Assembly: GCA_002472275.1 (NCBI GenBank) | Contig: DKRQ01000022.1 | Coordinates: 1-64,000 of the forward strand | Reading direction: 5' to 3' | From: Caryophanales bacterium UBA7278 | GTDB lineage: Bacteria; Bacillota_I; Bacilli_A; RFN20; CAG-826 | Length of the DNA: 64,000 nt | Shown here: piece after piece, positions 8,679 to 17,745 of the stretch | Position numbering within the stretch: the first letter of the stretch is position 1 | Layout: each line of letters begins with the position of its first letter | Notes under the pieces: generated by a model | Databases searched by the model: none | Seen by the model: the letters and a program-made list of their open reading frames with translations, nothing else | What the model was told of the DNA's origin: nothing | Position numbers and translations under genes: made by a program

Positions 8679-10898
8679 TCATTCTCCTAGTCCTTTGTAG
8701 ACGCGGACCATCTTCTCGTGGAGGTCACGGATGATCTCGGGTTTCTCGACCTTCGGCGCGCGGGGGTCGAGGAGCCAGGTTTTGGCGCTGTGGTGGTCGT
8801 TGATCTCGAACATCGGGGGTTCCTTGACGAAGTCGATGGCCATCGCGTATTGGGAACGCGGGGCGAAGGCGTCGCCGACGATCTTGTTGTAAAGGCTCGG
8901 CGGGGTGCCCGAAATCGAGAAGAGCTCACTGCCTCTTTCCGCAAGTTGCGGGAGCGAGGATAGAAGCGCCCAGGTGTAGGGGTGCCTCGGGTCGTAGAAG
9001 ATGTCCTCGACGGTGCCGAGTTCGACGATCTGTCCGCCGTATAGGACGGCAACGCGGTCGGCGACGTTAGCGACGACACCAAGGTCATGGGTGATGTAGA
9101 CGGTGGTGAAGCCGAGGTCTTTGGAAAGCTTCTTGATGAGGCGGATGATCTGCGCCTGGATCGTGACGTCGAGGGCGGTCGTCGGCTCGTCGCAGATGAG
9201 GATCTTGGGTTGGCAAGACAAAGCGATGGCGATGACGATACGCTGCCTCATGCCGCCCGAATACTGGAACGGGTAGTCGTCGAAGCGCTTCTCCGGTTCG
9301 GGGATGCCGACCTTGGCCATGATGGACAAAGCGCGGCGCTTGGCCTCGAAGGCGGAGCAGTTCTGGTGCTTTTGGATGACGATCATGATCTGCTTGCCGA
9401 TCGTAAGGATCGGGTTGAGCGAGGTCATCGGATCCTGGAAGACGGTCGCGATGCGGCGGCCGCGGATCTTCTGCCAGTCCTTGGTGTAACGCACCTTGGC
9501 GCAGTCGATGTGGGCGTAGCCGTTGAGGACGTCCATCGGCTTGGACTTCAACTTGCATTCGAAGTCCTTCTTGTTGGAGGCGTAGTAGTCGCAAAGGAAC
9601 TTCAAGCAGTTACTCGCGAAGCTATGGACGTGGAAGGCGGAGAGGTAATTGGCGACCTTCATGAGGATGAGGTCGGCCAGTTTCTCGTTATTGGCGGCCA
9701 CGGTCTCGTTCATTAGGCCCGCTGCCTCGGCGGCGGCGTTGGCCTTCCTGATGAGTTTCTTGCGGAGGTGGGGGTGCAAAGCCCTCGCCTGCTCGATCAG
9801 GGTGTCGTTATGGAGCAATTCGTGCTCGACGACCTCCTGGGCGACCGATTCGACGAATTCCGTCTCGATGTAGCGGCGGCATTCGTTGGTCTCGGTCGGG
9901 GTGGTGCAACGGTATTCGACGCGGAAGACGACCGGTTCGAAGACGCGGTTGTTCTGTTTCTCCGTGAAGAGGTCCTTGCCCCTGCACATAGCCAAGCGAT
10001 AGCCCTTGAGGAGCGCACGGGAGTATTTGATGCGCAGCTTCATGGGGTAACGCCCCGTGGAGAGGAGGATTTCGTTGGCGATCTTGACGTTGCGGGCCTT
10101 GACCTTGTCGTCTAGGCCCTTTTCCCTGGCCGCGGCGACTTTCTGGTCGCGGATGGAATTAAGTTCGGCGATCTTGGCCTTGAAGGCCTCCCTGGCCGCG
10201 ACCTCGGCCTTAAAGGCCTCGAGGTGTTGCTTGTGGGTGGCTTTCCTTTCGGCGAAGAAGTCCTTTTGCTCTTTTTTAAGAGCGGCGATCTTCTCTTTGA
10301 GCTGCAGGAATTGCTGCTTTTCCTCGGCGTCTTTGCGGTTGAGGGTGGCGATGAGGTTGTTCGCGTCGATCAAATCGTCGGAGATGCGCTTCTCGCGGAT
10401 TTCGTATTCCTCGTATTTCTCAGGGGGAAGGTCGCTATCCTTCTTTTCCTGGGCGGTGAGTTTTTCGATTTCCACGAATTCCTCGGCACCGGCCTCAAAG
10501 GCGGAGAACTCGTCGAGCTTCTTTTCGAGGAAGTTGCGGAGGAAGGTGTTCGTCTTGGTGAGGATGACGTCGGTCTGCGAGATCTCGTCGTCATAGAAAT
10601 AGACGTTGCCGTGGCTGATGAAGCCATTGCTATCGAGCATGCCGGCGAAGGTCTTGGTGAGGACGGACTTACCAGAGCCCGACTCGCCGACGATAGCGAG
10701 GGTCTCGCCATCGAAGATCTCGAGGTTCACGTCGCGAATCGCGTTGAGGGTGCGGCCACGGACGTTGAATTTGACGTCGATGTGTTTGAGCTTGAGGAGG
10801 ACTTTGCGCTTCTTGGCTTCCGCCCTTTCCGCGCTTTCGTCGAAAGTCTCCTCCACGGGGGGAAGCTGAGCTTCGATTTCTTGTTTTTTCTTAGCCAT
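8679..10898 (-). CDS. oppD: Oligopeptide ABC transporter ATP-binding protein OppD with a large insertion
   Basis: The second Opp ATPase, 739 residues instead of the usual 330-360. Walker A GESGSGKS is at 71-78. The sequence then leaves the family pattern at about residue 108 and returns at about 472, just before the Q-loop VFQDPMTSLNP (486-496). The signature YSGGMRQR (546-553), Walker B ILICDEP (566-572) and switch His (604) are intact, so the ATPase should be functional. The insertion begins with a Lys/Glu-rich, probably coiled-coil part (about 120-265), followed by a mixed region with several Cys and His (about 280-460). There is no frameshift. Its role is unknown. The ATG follows AAGGAGG. 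Confidence 0.93.
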   Translation of the reverse strand: MAKKKQEIEAQLPPVEETFDESAERAEAKKRKVLLKLKHIDVKFNVRGRTLNAIRDVNLEIFDGETLAIVGESGSGKSVLTKTFAGMLDSNGFISHGNVYFYDDEISQTDVILTKTNTFLRNFLEKKLDEFSAFEAGAEEFVEIEKLTAQEKKDSDLPPEKYEEYEIREKRISDDLIDANNLIATLNRKDAEEKQQFLQLKEKIAALKKEQKDFFAERKATHKQHLEAFKAEVAAREAFKAKIAELNSIRDQKVAAAREKGLDDKVKARNVKIANEILLSTGRYPMKLRIKYSRALLKGYRLAMCRGKDLFTEKQNNRVFEPVVFRVEYRCTTPTETNECRRYIETEFVESVAQEVVEHELLHNDTLIEQARALHPHLRKKLIRKANAAAEAAGLMNETVAANNEKLADLILMKVANYLSAFHVHSFASNCLKFLCDYYASNKKDFECKLKSKPMDVLNGYAHIDCAKVRYTKDWQKIRGRRIATVFQDPMTSLNPILTIGKQIMIVIQKHQNCSAFEAKRRALSIMAKVGIPEPEKRFDDYPFQYSGGMRQRIVIAIALSCQPKILICDEPTTALDVTIQAQIIRLIKKLSKDLGFTTVYITHDLGVVANVADRVAVLYGGQIVELGTVEDIFYDPRHPYTWALLSSLPQLAERGSELFSISGTPPSLYNKIVGDAFAPRSQYAMAIDFVKEPPMFEINDHHSAKTWLLDPRAPKVEKPEIIRDLHEKMVRVYKGLGE

Positions 10899-10910
10899 TG
10901 TTCTTCCTCC

Positions 10911-11909
10911 TTATTGCATGTGGGACCTCGGGTCAGAGGCGTCAGCGAGGTTCTGACCGAGGAGATAGAGCATGATGGTGAGGGCCGCGGCAATCGAGAC
11001 GGGAGCCCAGAAGGCCCACGGATAGGTGGTCCAACCGATTTGGCCGTCGTTGATCATCTGACCCAAAGCGGGCACGTCGGACTTTAGACCGATTCCGATG
11101 TAGGAGAGGAAGACTTCCATGGAGATGTAGGAAGGAACCTCGGTCGCGAGTAACGTGACGATGACGGAGATCATGTAGGGAAGGATGTTCTTGCTGACGA
11201 CGCGCACGATGGGGGTGCCCAAGCAGCGCGAGGCGAGGTTGTACTCGCGGTCGCGGATGATAAGGACTTGCGTACGGAAGAAGTAAGCAATGCCTAGCCA
11301 CCCCGTGACGGTGAGGGCCAAGACGAAGGGTCCGAAGCCTGCGCCGATGACGTAGACGAGAACGGAGATGAGCAAGACGTAAGGGACGTTAGCGATGATG
11401 TTGTAGATAACCGTCATCACCGCGTCGAAGGACTTGCTATATCCCCAGACGGCGCCCATCAGGATACCGAGGACCATATTGATCGCGGCGCAGATGATCG
11501 CTAGTAGGAGCGAGGTTCTGGCCGAGGACCATAGGCCGTAGAAGATGGAGTTGCCGTATTGCCCGGTGCCTAGACACCACTTCAGGCTGAAGCCGAAGCG
11601 GTCGAAGCATTGGGTGGGGGAGAGGTTCTGGAGGGAGGCGTCCGTGACGTTTTCAAACTTGCTGTAGGGCCAGAAGAAGGGGCCGATGAACGTAAGGATG
11701 AATAGGAGCGCGAGTAGGACCAGGACCACCCAGTTGATTTTCTTCTTGAAGAAGATACGGAGGACCGACCTCCAGTAGGAGTACCTCGGGGCGGTGATAC
11801 GCTCGGAGGTGACGGTGTCGATGTCGACGAATTCGAAGAGTTTGTCTTCGCTCGTTTCCTTGAACTTGGCAAGGTCAAACGGGATTTTCTTAAGCTGTTC
11901 GGTAGCCAT
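10911..11909 (-). CDS. oppC: Oligopeptide ABC transporter permease OppC
   Basis: A 332-residue inner-membrane permease of the binding-protein-dependent (DppC/OppC) family. It has an N-terminal cytoplasmic stretch of about 60 residues, one segment near 65-88, an outer loop, and the five-segment permease core from about 125 onward. The EAA-type coupling loop (NLASRCLGTPIVRVVSKNILP) is visible near 225-245. It ends at the family-typical DPRSHMQ. It forms the heteromeric channel with OppB. Ribosome site GGGAGG, 2-base gap from oppB. Confidence 0.94.
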   Translation of the reverse strand: MATEQLKKIPFDLAKFKETSEDKLFEFVDIDTVTSERITAPRYSYWRSVLRIFFKKKINWVVLVLLALLFILTFIGPFFWPYSKFENVTDASLQNLSPTQCFDRFGFSLKWCLGTGQYGNSIFYGLWSSARTSLLLAIICAAINMVLGILMGAVWGYSKSFDAVMTVIYNIIANVPYVLLISVLVYVIGAGFGPFVLALTVTGWLGIAYFFRTQVLIIRDREYNLASRCLGTPIVRVVSKNILPYMISVIVTLLATEVPSYISMEVFLSYIGIGLKSDVPALGQMINDGQIGWTTYPWAFWAPVSIAAALTIMLYLLGQNLADASDPRSHMQ

Positions 11910-11911
11910 TT

Positions 11912-13489
11912 TTATTTCCTCCCGTTCGTAAACGACACGCGTGGGTCGTATTTGGCGAGCAACAGGTCACCAAGGAGCATGGCGATGATCGAGAGGGCGG
12001 TGTAGAAGACCGTACCCGCGACGATGACGCCGTTGTCGTTGGCGTTAATGGCGCTCGTGAGCAATCCACCGATACCGGGGACCTGGTAGACGCGCTCGGT
12101 GATGAGGGCGCCCGTCAAGCAGAAGAGCAAGTCGGCCGGGATGTTGTGGACGAAGAAGATGAAGGCGTTCCTGGAGATGTGCTTGGTGAAGATCTCGCCT
12201 TCGGATAGACCTTGCGACCTGGCAAACTTGACGTAGTCGGAGTTCTTCTGGTCGATCATGTAGCGGCGCATCCACTTCATGATGCCGCCGATAGAAGGCA
12301 AGGCCAAAGAGATGATCGGGAGCAAGGCCGCGACGATCCAGGGTTTGCCACCAAGGAGGGCGAGCGGGAAGTTATAGGGCATGCCCATGCTGGTGCCGAT
12401 GGCCGCGAAGATGTAGATGTAGGCAAGGGAAGGCACCGCCATGATGAAGATGATGTAGGCGTTGCCGATCTTGTCGGCGATCTTGTCCTTCTTGGCCGCC
12501 ATGAGGACGCCAAGAGGGAAACCGAGGATATAAGTGAGGACCAAGGCGATGATGCCGATGACGAAGGAGTTTCCCATCCTGCTCATGCCGTTGGTGAAGG
12601 AGCCAGCGCCGATATAGTGCTCACCTTCTCCGTAAATTGTGGCGTCGTATTCGCTAGGATTGGCAGCGTAAGTGACCGTGTGGAAGTCGAAGGGAGTATT
12701 GGTCAGTTTCCCGGTACCGAGGTCCACGGGGAGCTCCTGTGGGATGGACATGGTTTCGCCGGTTCCCATCTTTAGAACATCGGCCGTATCGATGCCCTTG
12801 AAGGTCTTGTTGGACTTGCCAAGGGAGATGTGGAGGATGTTTTGGTGCACGAAGGGGAACTTGTCGTCGAAGTAGATCAGGTACTTATGCGTGGTTCCGC
12901 TTCCGACGAGGGCCGGCATGTTGCTGCGAGGATCCCACTCCCAACGGATGTAGCGATCCTTGAGGTTCTCGTCTTGGACGTCGTTGACGGTCTCAAAGCG
13001 GAAGAAGTTCGCCATGTATTCGCCAAGCCTGACGAATACGTTTTTCTCTAGTTTGGCGAGGAGGACGGCGGCGTCGACTTTGCCGACACGGCTGACCGAC
13101 CTCTTGTAGTATTCGATCTCGTAGCCCTTGCCTTGATAATAGGCGGTGAATTCCATGACATCGGGATTGGTTTTGTACTTGTTCTCGTCTTGAATTGCGT
13201 TGAGGGCGACGGTGTAGTCCTCACGGGTGGCATAGTCATCGCCATATTTCTCTTGGTATTTCGTGGCGAGCCAGTTGCCATAGTTGCTGAATGTGAGGTA
13301 CCCGAATTCCTGGAAGGTGTTGTAGTCGTGGACGACGAGCTGATTGCCTTGGTATTTGTTGCGGTTACCATCGGTGGCCAAAATGGCGTTGCGGTCCATG
13401 AGCGTGTAGATTAGCAACATGACCGTGCCGGTGACGACGATGAGAGAGAACAAAGAGAACAGCAATCGCTTTGCCAGATATCGTTTCAT
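11912..13489 (-). CDS. oppB: Oligopeptide ABC transporter permease OppB with an enlarged outer domain
   Basis: The other permease, 525 residues rather than about 310. The first membrane segment (about 8-30) and the five-segment C-terminal core (from about 305) with the EAA loop YVKFARSQGLSEGEIF are typical. Between them lies roughly 250 residues predicted to be outside the membrane, where a normal OppB has a short loop. This domain has many Tyr, Asp and Lys and no named motif. Together with the OppD insertion and the extra membrane proteins, it suggests a remodelled transporter. ATG follows AAAGGAGGAAT. Confidence 0.94.
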   Translation of the reverse strand: MKRYLAKRLLFSLFSLIVVTGTVMLLIYTLMDRNAILATDGNRNKYQGNQLVVHDYNTFQEFGYLTFSNYGNWLATKYQEKYGDDYATREDYTVALNAIQDENKYKTNPDVMEFTAYYQGKGYEIEYYKRSVSRVGKVDAAVLLAKLEKNVFVRLGEYMANFFRFETVNDVQDENLKDRYIRWEWDPRSNMPALVGSGTTHKYLIYFDDKFPFVHQNILHISLGKSNKTFKGIDTADVLKMGTGETMSIPQELPVDLGTGKLTNTPFDFHTVTYAANPSEYDATIYGEGEHYIGAGSFTNGMSRMGNSFVIGIIALVLTYILGFPLGVLMAAKKDKIADKIGNAYIIFIMAVPSLAYIYIFAAIGTSMGMPYNFPLALLGGKPWIVAALLPIISLALPSIGGIMKWMRRYMIDQKNSDYVKFARSQGLSEGEIFTKHISRNAFIFFVHNIPADLLFCLTGALITERVYQVPGIGGLLTSAINANDNGVIVAGTVFYTALSIIAMLLGDLLLAKYDPRVSFTNGRK

Positions 13490-13530
13490 GGGATTCCTCC
13501 TTTCTTACGTGCGTGCGTATTTTTAGACGC

Positions 13531-13568
13531 CGAAGCAGGAAGCCACCTTTCGATGGCTCCCTGCCTCG
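13531..13568 (-). promoter_or_regulatory. Stable intercistronic hairpin between oppA and oppB
   Basis: On the minus strand an imperfect stem of about 14 bp (CGAGGCAGG...CCTGCTTCG) lies between the oppA stop and oppB start. It is not followed by a T-run, so it is more likely an mRNA-stabilising or partial read-through element that keeps the binding protein more abundant than the membrane parts (inference). Confidence 0.6.
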
Positions 13569-13596
13569 GACAAAGATTCTAATTGTTTAGCGAGAA

Positions 13597-15702
13597 TTAG
13601 AGCTCGATACCGGTCAACTTGACCATGTAGCCACCCTCGGCCATGGTGTCGAGGTAGGTGGAGGGGTCAGCGTAGTCCGGTCCCCAACCAGAGCCGTAGA
13701 AGATGTCCATTCCAACGGCAGAGCCCTTGGAAGCACGATAGCCGACGGCATAGTAGTCGTTGGAGGTGGTGGCTTCGATGATGTTGATGTGGACGCCTTG
13801 TGCGCCAAGGGTGTTCTCCATCAATTCCTTGAAGCCGTTGTCGCGAGCGACATAGGAGGCGGCACCGGTGTAGGTGACGATGTCGAGCTTGACACCGTCC
13901 TTCGGCCAGTCAGCGCCGAGTTCCTGCTTAGCAGCCTTCAAATAGTTGATGGCGGCAGTGGGGTTGAACCAACCATCCTGGCCATCAGCGGCTTTGACCT
14001 TGGCGCCCTTCTTATCAAGGAAGTGCTGAACGAGGGTGCCGTAAGGAGTGCCGACCGGGTAGACCTTGTTGTCGATCTTCTCTTCTTTGGTAAGAGAGAC
14101 GAACTCAGGGGCGGTGTAGATGTTACGGATGTTGGTGGAAGCGAGTTCTTCGCCACGAGTGATGGCGTTGAGGGCAGCGCGGTCGATACCGTGGAGAAGA
14201 GCCTTACGGAAGTTCTTGTTCTGCATGGCTTTCCAGATGGCGGTCGCATCGGCTTCGGTCTGCTTGGAAGCGCAGCCGCCGTTGTCGAGGGACCAGGTGC
14301 CACGGTTGAGGTTGAGGGCCATCAGGTAGGAGGTGGCGGTGGTGTCGGTCAGATACTTGCAGGTATCGAAGAAGCCATCGTCCTTCGCCCACTTGAGGGT
14401 GCCGGTGGAGGCGGAGAGGGAGAGACCAGCGTAGGTGCCAGCCTTGACGTCCTTGTAGAGCTGCTCCATGTTCTCGCCGTTGTTGTAGACCCAGGTGAGG
14501 GACTTCATGGTGACCTTGTCAGCATCATAGTAGCCAGCGGTCTTCTCGAGTTTGATGGTACCGGTGGTTTCGCTGACGTCCCACTGAGTGGGGTGGTAGG
14601 CGGAGTTATAGAGCATGTTGCCGAGGTTGTTGCCGCCGACTAGGCCGTAAACGTATTCCGGCTTGGCTTTGGCAGCCGCGAATTCCTCAATACCGAAGGC
14701 GCCGCCTTTGGATTCGAAGAACTTACCGTTGATCGGGCTGGAGCAGCTGTAGACCAAGCGGGTGATGAAGAAGTTCTCGGGCTGGCAGAGCTTGATGGTG
14801 AGCTTCTGGCCATCGGCTTTGTAACCGACATCCTCGAACTTGCCACCTTTGTAGAGGTATTCGCTGACGCCTTCGATGACGCCATCGAATAGCCATTCAA
14901 GACCAGCTTGCGCGTCGAGCATGTGATGGAAGCCATCGACGAAGTCCTGAGCGGTGAGTTTTCCGTATTCGGCACCGGTGTTGGTGAACCACTTGGCATC
15001 GTCACGGATGGTGAACTCATAGGTCTTGCCATCCGCGGAGACGTTGTAGAAGTCCTTGTTGTAGCCTTCGACGGACTTGGCTAGACGGCCGCGGAGAACG
15101 CCGAGGTTGTCGTACTCAACGAGGGATTCTTCCATGTTGACGAGGACTTCGGTGTCAGACTGTTCGGAAGTGTTGAGGATGTCGAGAGTGACAGGGGCGG
15201 TCGAGAACGTGGTGGTGTAGGTGTCCGCGAGAGTGTAACCCTTGCTAGTGAGATAAGCGGCCGGATCATAGGCTTCGCCACCTTCACGAGCGGCGGTCCA
15301 GAGAGCGAGCATTTCGGCGCGTTCTTCGGATTTGATGAACTTGTTGGCGTCCTTCATGGCGACCATGGATTTCAGACGATCCTCATCGTTGCCATATAGA
15401 ACATAAGGAATGGTCCTAGGCGCGACACGGGTGATAGCGTAAGCACCACCTTGGGTCGAATAAGGAGCGATCACGGCAGAGTCGAGAAGTTCGGCTTCGG
15501 CTTCGGCGTATTTGACATATCGATCGGAGTCATCAGCGATCTTGGCGGCTGCGTCATGAAGCTCTTGATACTTTCCTAGGGCGCTGTCGAAGATAGGCCC
15601 ATTCTCGTGGCGCTGGCCGTTTTTGATGGTTCCACCACAAGAAGTGAGGGACAGCAAAGTGCCGGCGGCGAGGACGAGGAACTTTTTATTTAAAGCTTTC
15701 AT
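13597..15702 (-). CDS. oppA: Oligopeptide-binding lipoprotein OppA
   Basis: A 701-residue solute-binding lipoprotein of the SBP_bac_5 family, which captures peptides outside the cell and hands them to OppBC. The start at 15702 gives a clean lipoprotein signal (MKALNKKFLVLAAGTLLSLTSCGG, lipobox LTSC). It is preceded by AAGGAGGAAACCAA, so the longer upstream frame is not used. Family pieces include YEFTIRDDAKW and the DFVDGFHHMLD region near 240-285. At about 700 residues it is longer than E. coli OppA (about 540). It is the first gene of the operon oppA-B-C-D-F plus two accessory genes. Confidence 0.93.
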   Translation of the reverse strand: MKALNKKFLVLAAGTLLSLTSCGGTIKNGQRHENGPIFDSALGKYQELHDAAAKIADDSDRYVKYAEAEAELLDSAVIAPYSTQGGAYAITRVAPRTIPYVLYGNDEDRLKSMVAMKDANKFIKSEERAEMLALWTAAREGGEAYDPAAYLTSKGYTLADTYTTTFSTAPVTLDILNTSEQSDTEVLVNMEESLVEYDNLGVLRGRLAKSVEGYNKDFYNVSADGKTYEFTIRDDAKWFTNTGAEYGKLTAQDFVDGFHHMLDAQAGLEWLFDGVIEGVSEYLYKGGKFEDVGYKADGQKLTIKLCQPENFFITRLVYSCSSPINGKFFESKGGAFGIEEFAAAKAKPEYVYGLVGGNNLGNMLYNSAYHPTQWDVSETTGTIKLEKTAGYYDADKVTMKSLTWVYNNGENMEQLYKDVKAGTYAGLSLSASTGTLKWAKDDGFFDTCKYLTDTTATSYLMALNLNRGTWSLDNGGCASKQTEADATAIWKAMQNKNFRKALLHGIDRAALNAITRGEELASTNIRNIYTAPEFVSLTKEEKIDNKVYPVGTPYGTLVQHFLDKKGAKVKAADGQDGWFNPTAAINYLKAAKQELGADWPKDGVKLDIVTYTGAASYVARDNGFKELMENTLGAQGVHINIIEATTSNDYYAVGYRASKGSAVGMDIFYGSGWGPDYADPSTYLDTMAEGGYMVKLTGIEL

Positions 15703-16127
15703 TTGGTTTCCTCCTTGCTTTAACCTTTCTCTCTCCAACCCGATGATCCGCGGGATGGCTTGAAAAAGTGCCAATATTTAATCATAAAGAGCGTTTCGCG
15801 CAAGACATTTCTTTATGAAAATTTTTTCCTAGTTTTTTCCTTAAAAAGTCTCGATGACATCGACACTTTGAAAATTTGTAAGCGTTTACATGATTTGTTT
15901 TTCCAAAAAACTTTCGGCAATTTTCTTTGAGAAGATAGATAAAAAATGCCAAACATTAAAGGCCCGAAACCCCTATTTTTTGGAAACTAGCCGTTTCAAG
16001 AGAGTTTCTAAAAGGGCCGAATTCCCTCGATTTTGGCTTGCAAAATGGATGAAAACCCGCTTTTTCTGGCTTAGTGGTTTCCGCGAGGCGGCCTTCCTTA
16101 TCGAAAAACCCTCCTTCCTATAGATAA
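15703..16127. other. Long AT-rich intergenic region upstream of oppA
   Basis: About 425 bases with no convincing gene. A minus-strand TATGAT at 15781-15786 could be the oppA -10 box, giving a leader of about 75 bases. A catabolite-type operator lies at 15877-15890. A 77-codon frame from 15890 lacks a ribosome site and has Phe/Lys-biased composition, so it is not called. Confidence 0.6.
15877..15890. promoter_or_regulatory. cre-like operator TGTAAGCGTTTACA
   Basis: The 14-base palindrome agrees with the CcpA/LacI-family cre consensus (TGWAARCGYTWNCW), including the central CG. It lies 175 bases upstream of the oppA start. If the -10 at 15781-15786 is right, the site is some 90 bases upstream of it, a location from which CcpA can activate rather than block. 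Whether the genome encodes CcpA cannot be seen here. Confidence 0.6.
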
Positions 16128-16156
16128 TTGGAAGGGGCGCGAAATTGGTTTATGAT
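16128..16156 (+). promoter_or_regulatory. Promoter of the Wzz-like gene
   Basis: TTGGAA (16128-16133), a 17-base spacer, and TATGAT (16151-16156). Expected start near 16163, leader about 23 bases with a CGGAG ribosome site before the ATG. Confidence 0.65.
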
Positions 16157-16185
16157 TCTAGCGATTCCCTATCGGAGATACCAAT

Positions 16186-17679
16186 ATGAGCGAAGAGAAC
16201 AAGAACGTCGTCCTGCTCCAATCCGGTGACGAGAAGAAACCGTCCCGTTGGTCTTTCAGGCGTTATGGCAAAGGCATTGCCTTTGGCAAGTGGTGGGTGA
16301 TCGGCACGACCGCCGTCGTGGCCGCGATCGGATTCCTAGGAACCCGCTTCATCCTCAACCCGATGAGGGAGAGCGTGAGTTCCTCCTTCTCCTATGAGAA
16401 CATCGCCATCGAAAAGAAGAGCAACGGCGACCTCGTCTACCTCGACGGAACCCGCTTCTCCTACGCTAACCTCGTGACCAGGGCCAACCTGCAGGCTGTC
16501 AAAGACAGCGACCCGAAATTCGCCGCGGTCAACGTGGATTCCCTCCTCGACACCATCCAAATCTCGGTTCCCAAGGAGGAAACCCCTTCTACGGGACCCA
16601 CCATCTACACGATCACCGCGAGGCTTAGCCCCCTTAAGGACCTCGCTTTGGCCCGTCAGTACCTAGGCGCCGTTATCGAATCCGCGAACAAGAAGGCCAC
16701 CGAAATCGCCTTGAAACAAGGTGTCGATGATCTTTTCCCCGCAAGCTTCGACAAACTCGCCTACAAAGATCAAATCGACGTCGTCGCCAAGCAAAAGACC
16801 TTAATTGCCGACGAACTTGACAAACTCGGGGAGCAATTCCCCTCCAACGCGGCGGTCGACGCTAGCGGCACGACCCTCGCCAAGCTGACCTCCGATTTCA
16901 ACTACGCGTTCATGGCCGATGGGGTCGACGCGGTCACCGCCCTCCAGGACTCCTATAGGGCCAACCATTGGGCCAAGTATTCCGATGAGACCATCGATTC
17001 GGTCATCACCAGGATGGAGGAAACCGCGAAGGGCTACATCGAACGTCTAAGGAACGGGGTCGAGGAAATCGCGGTCAAGCAGGCCGCCATCGATGACTTC
17101 AAGGCCTCCTCGAGCTACGCGACCACCGATAGCGAGTACATTCGCACGATCAACAAGTACACGACCGAAATCGCCGCCCTCAAAGAAGAAAGGGTCGATT
17201 ACCTACGCGAACTCGAATTCTTCGGCTATGACGTCGACGAATTCCGCGCCACCCCGACCTATGAGAAGATCGCCACGATCGCTCTTTCTAACCCCGAAGG
17301 CTCGCTATTAAGGCTAAAGGCCATCAAAGATGGCACCGCCGATGAGGCGACCCTTGCCTGGGGCGCTTCCTCCAAGGCCTTCGCAAACAAGATCAACGCG
17401 GTCAAGGACCTCATGACCGGACAAAAAGGCGCCATCGAGAACGTCTCCTCCGCGATGAGGTACCTCTATACCAATAGCCTCTCCACCGTCTCCTACTATG
17501 ATGCGGACGTCGTGAAGTTCTCGGGCCACATGAATAACGCCATCGGCATCGCCGCCGGGGCCGTCATCGGCTTCGTCGTCTCCTCCTTCGTGGTCGCCGC
17601 GGTCTACATCAACAAGATCGACCCGACCGAGCAAGCCCTCGCCGACAAGGAAAAAGAAGAAGGCGCCAAAGCCAAATAA
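16186..17679 (+). CDS. Two-span membrane protein with Wzz-like topology
   Basis: A 497-residue protein with a basic N-terminal cytoplasmic part, a membrane segment at about 35-57, roughly 395 residues outside the membrane, a second segment at about 452-476, and a short charged cytoplasmic end. The outer region is helical with coiled-coil character (about 210-350). This hairpin topology is that of polysaccharide co-polymerases (Wzz/YveK type), but I see neither the proline-rich motif before the second segment nor a tyrosine-kinase partner gene next to it. The call is by topology only. It stands alone between the cre region and gpmA. Confidence 0.6.
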   Translation: MSEENKNVVLLQSGDEKKPSRWSFRRYGKGIAFGKWWVIGTTAVVAAIGFLGTRFILNPMRESVSSSFSYENIAIEKKSNGDLVYLDGTRFSYANLVTRANLQAVKDSDPKFAAVNVDSLLDTIQISVPKEETPSTGPTIYTITARLSPLKDLALARQYLGAVIESANKKATEIALKQGVDDLFPASFDKLAYKDQIDVVAKQKTLIADELDKLGEQFPSNAAVDASGTTLAKLTSDFNYAFMADGVDAVTALQDSYRANHWAKYSDETIDSVITRMEETAKGYIERLRNGVEEIAVKQAAIDDFKASSSYATTDSEYIRTINKYTTEIAALKEERVDYLRELEFFGYDVDEFRATPTYEKIATIALSNPEGSLLRLKAIKDGTADEATLAWGASSKAFANKINAVKDLMTGQKGAIENVSSAMRYLYTNSLSTVSYYDADVVKFSGHMNNAIGIAAGAVIGFVVSSFVVAAVYINKIDPTEQALADKEKEEGAKAK

Positions 17680-17708
17680 GCCGACTTTAATCCCCTTTGG
17701 GGTTAATG

Positions 17709-17714
17709 TATAAT
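17709..17714 (+). promoter_or_regulatory. -10 box TATAAT upstream of gpmA
   Basis: Perfect TATAAT 31 bases before the gpmA ATG. It directly follows an imperfect palindrome (TTAATCCCC/GGGGTTAA, 17688-17706) that may be a weak terminator or an operator. Confidence 0.55.
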
Positions 17715-17745
17715 CAAAACCAACAAAAAAAGGAAAACAAACAAC

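Noticed and set aside
15890..16123. 77-codon frame in the oppA upstream region
   Set aside because: It starts at the edge of the cre-like palindrome without a ribosome site and is Phe/Lys/Arg-biased from AT-rich DNA. No support.
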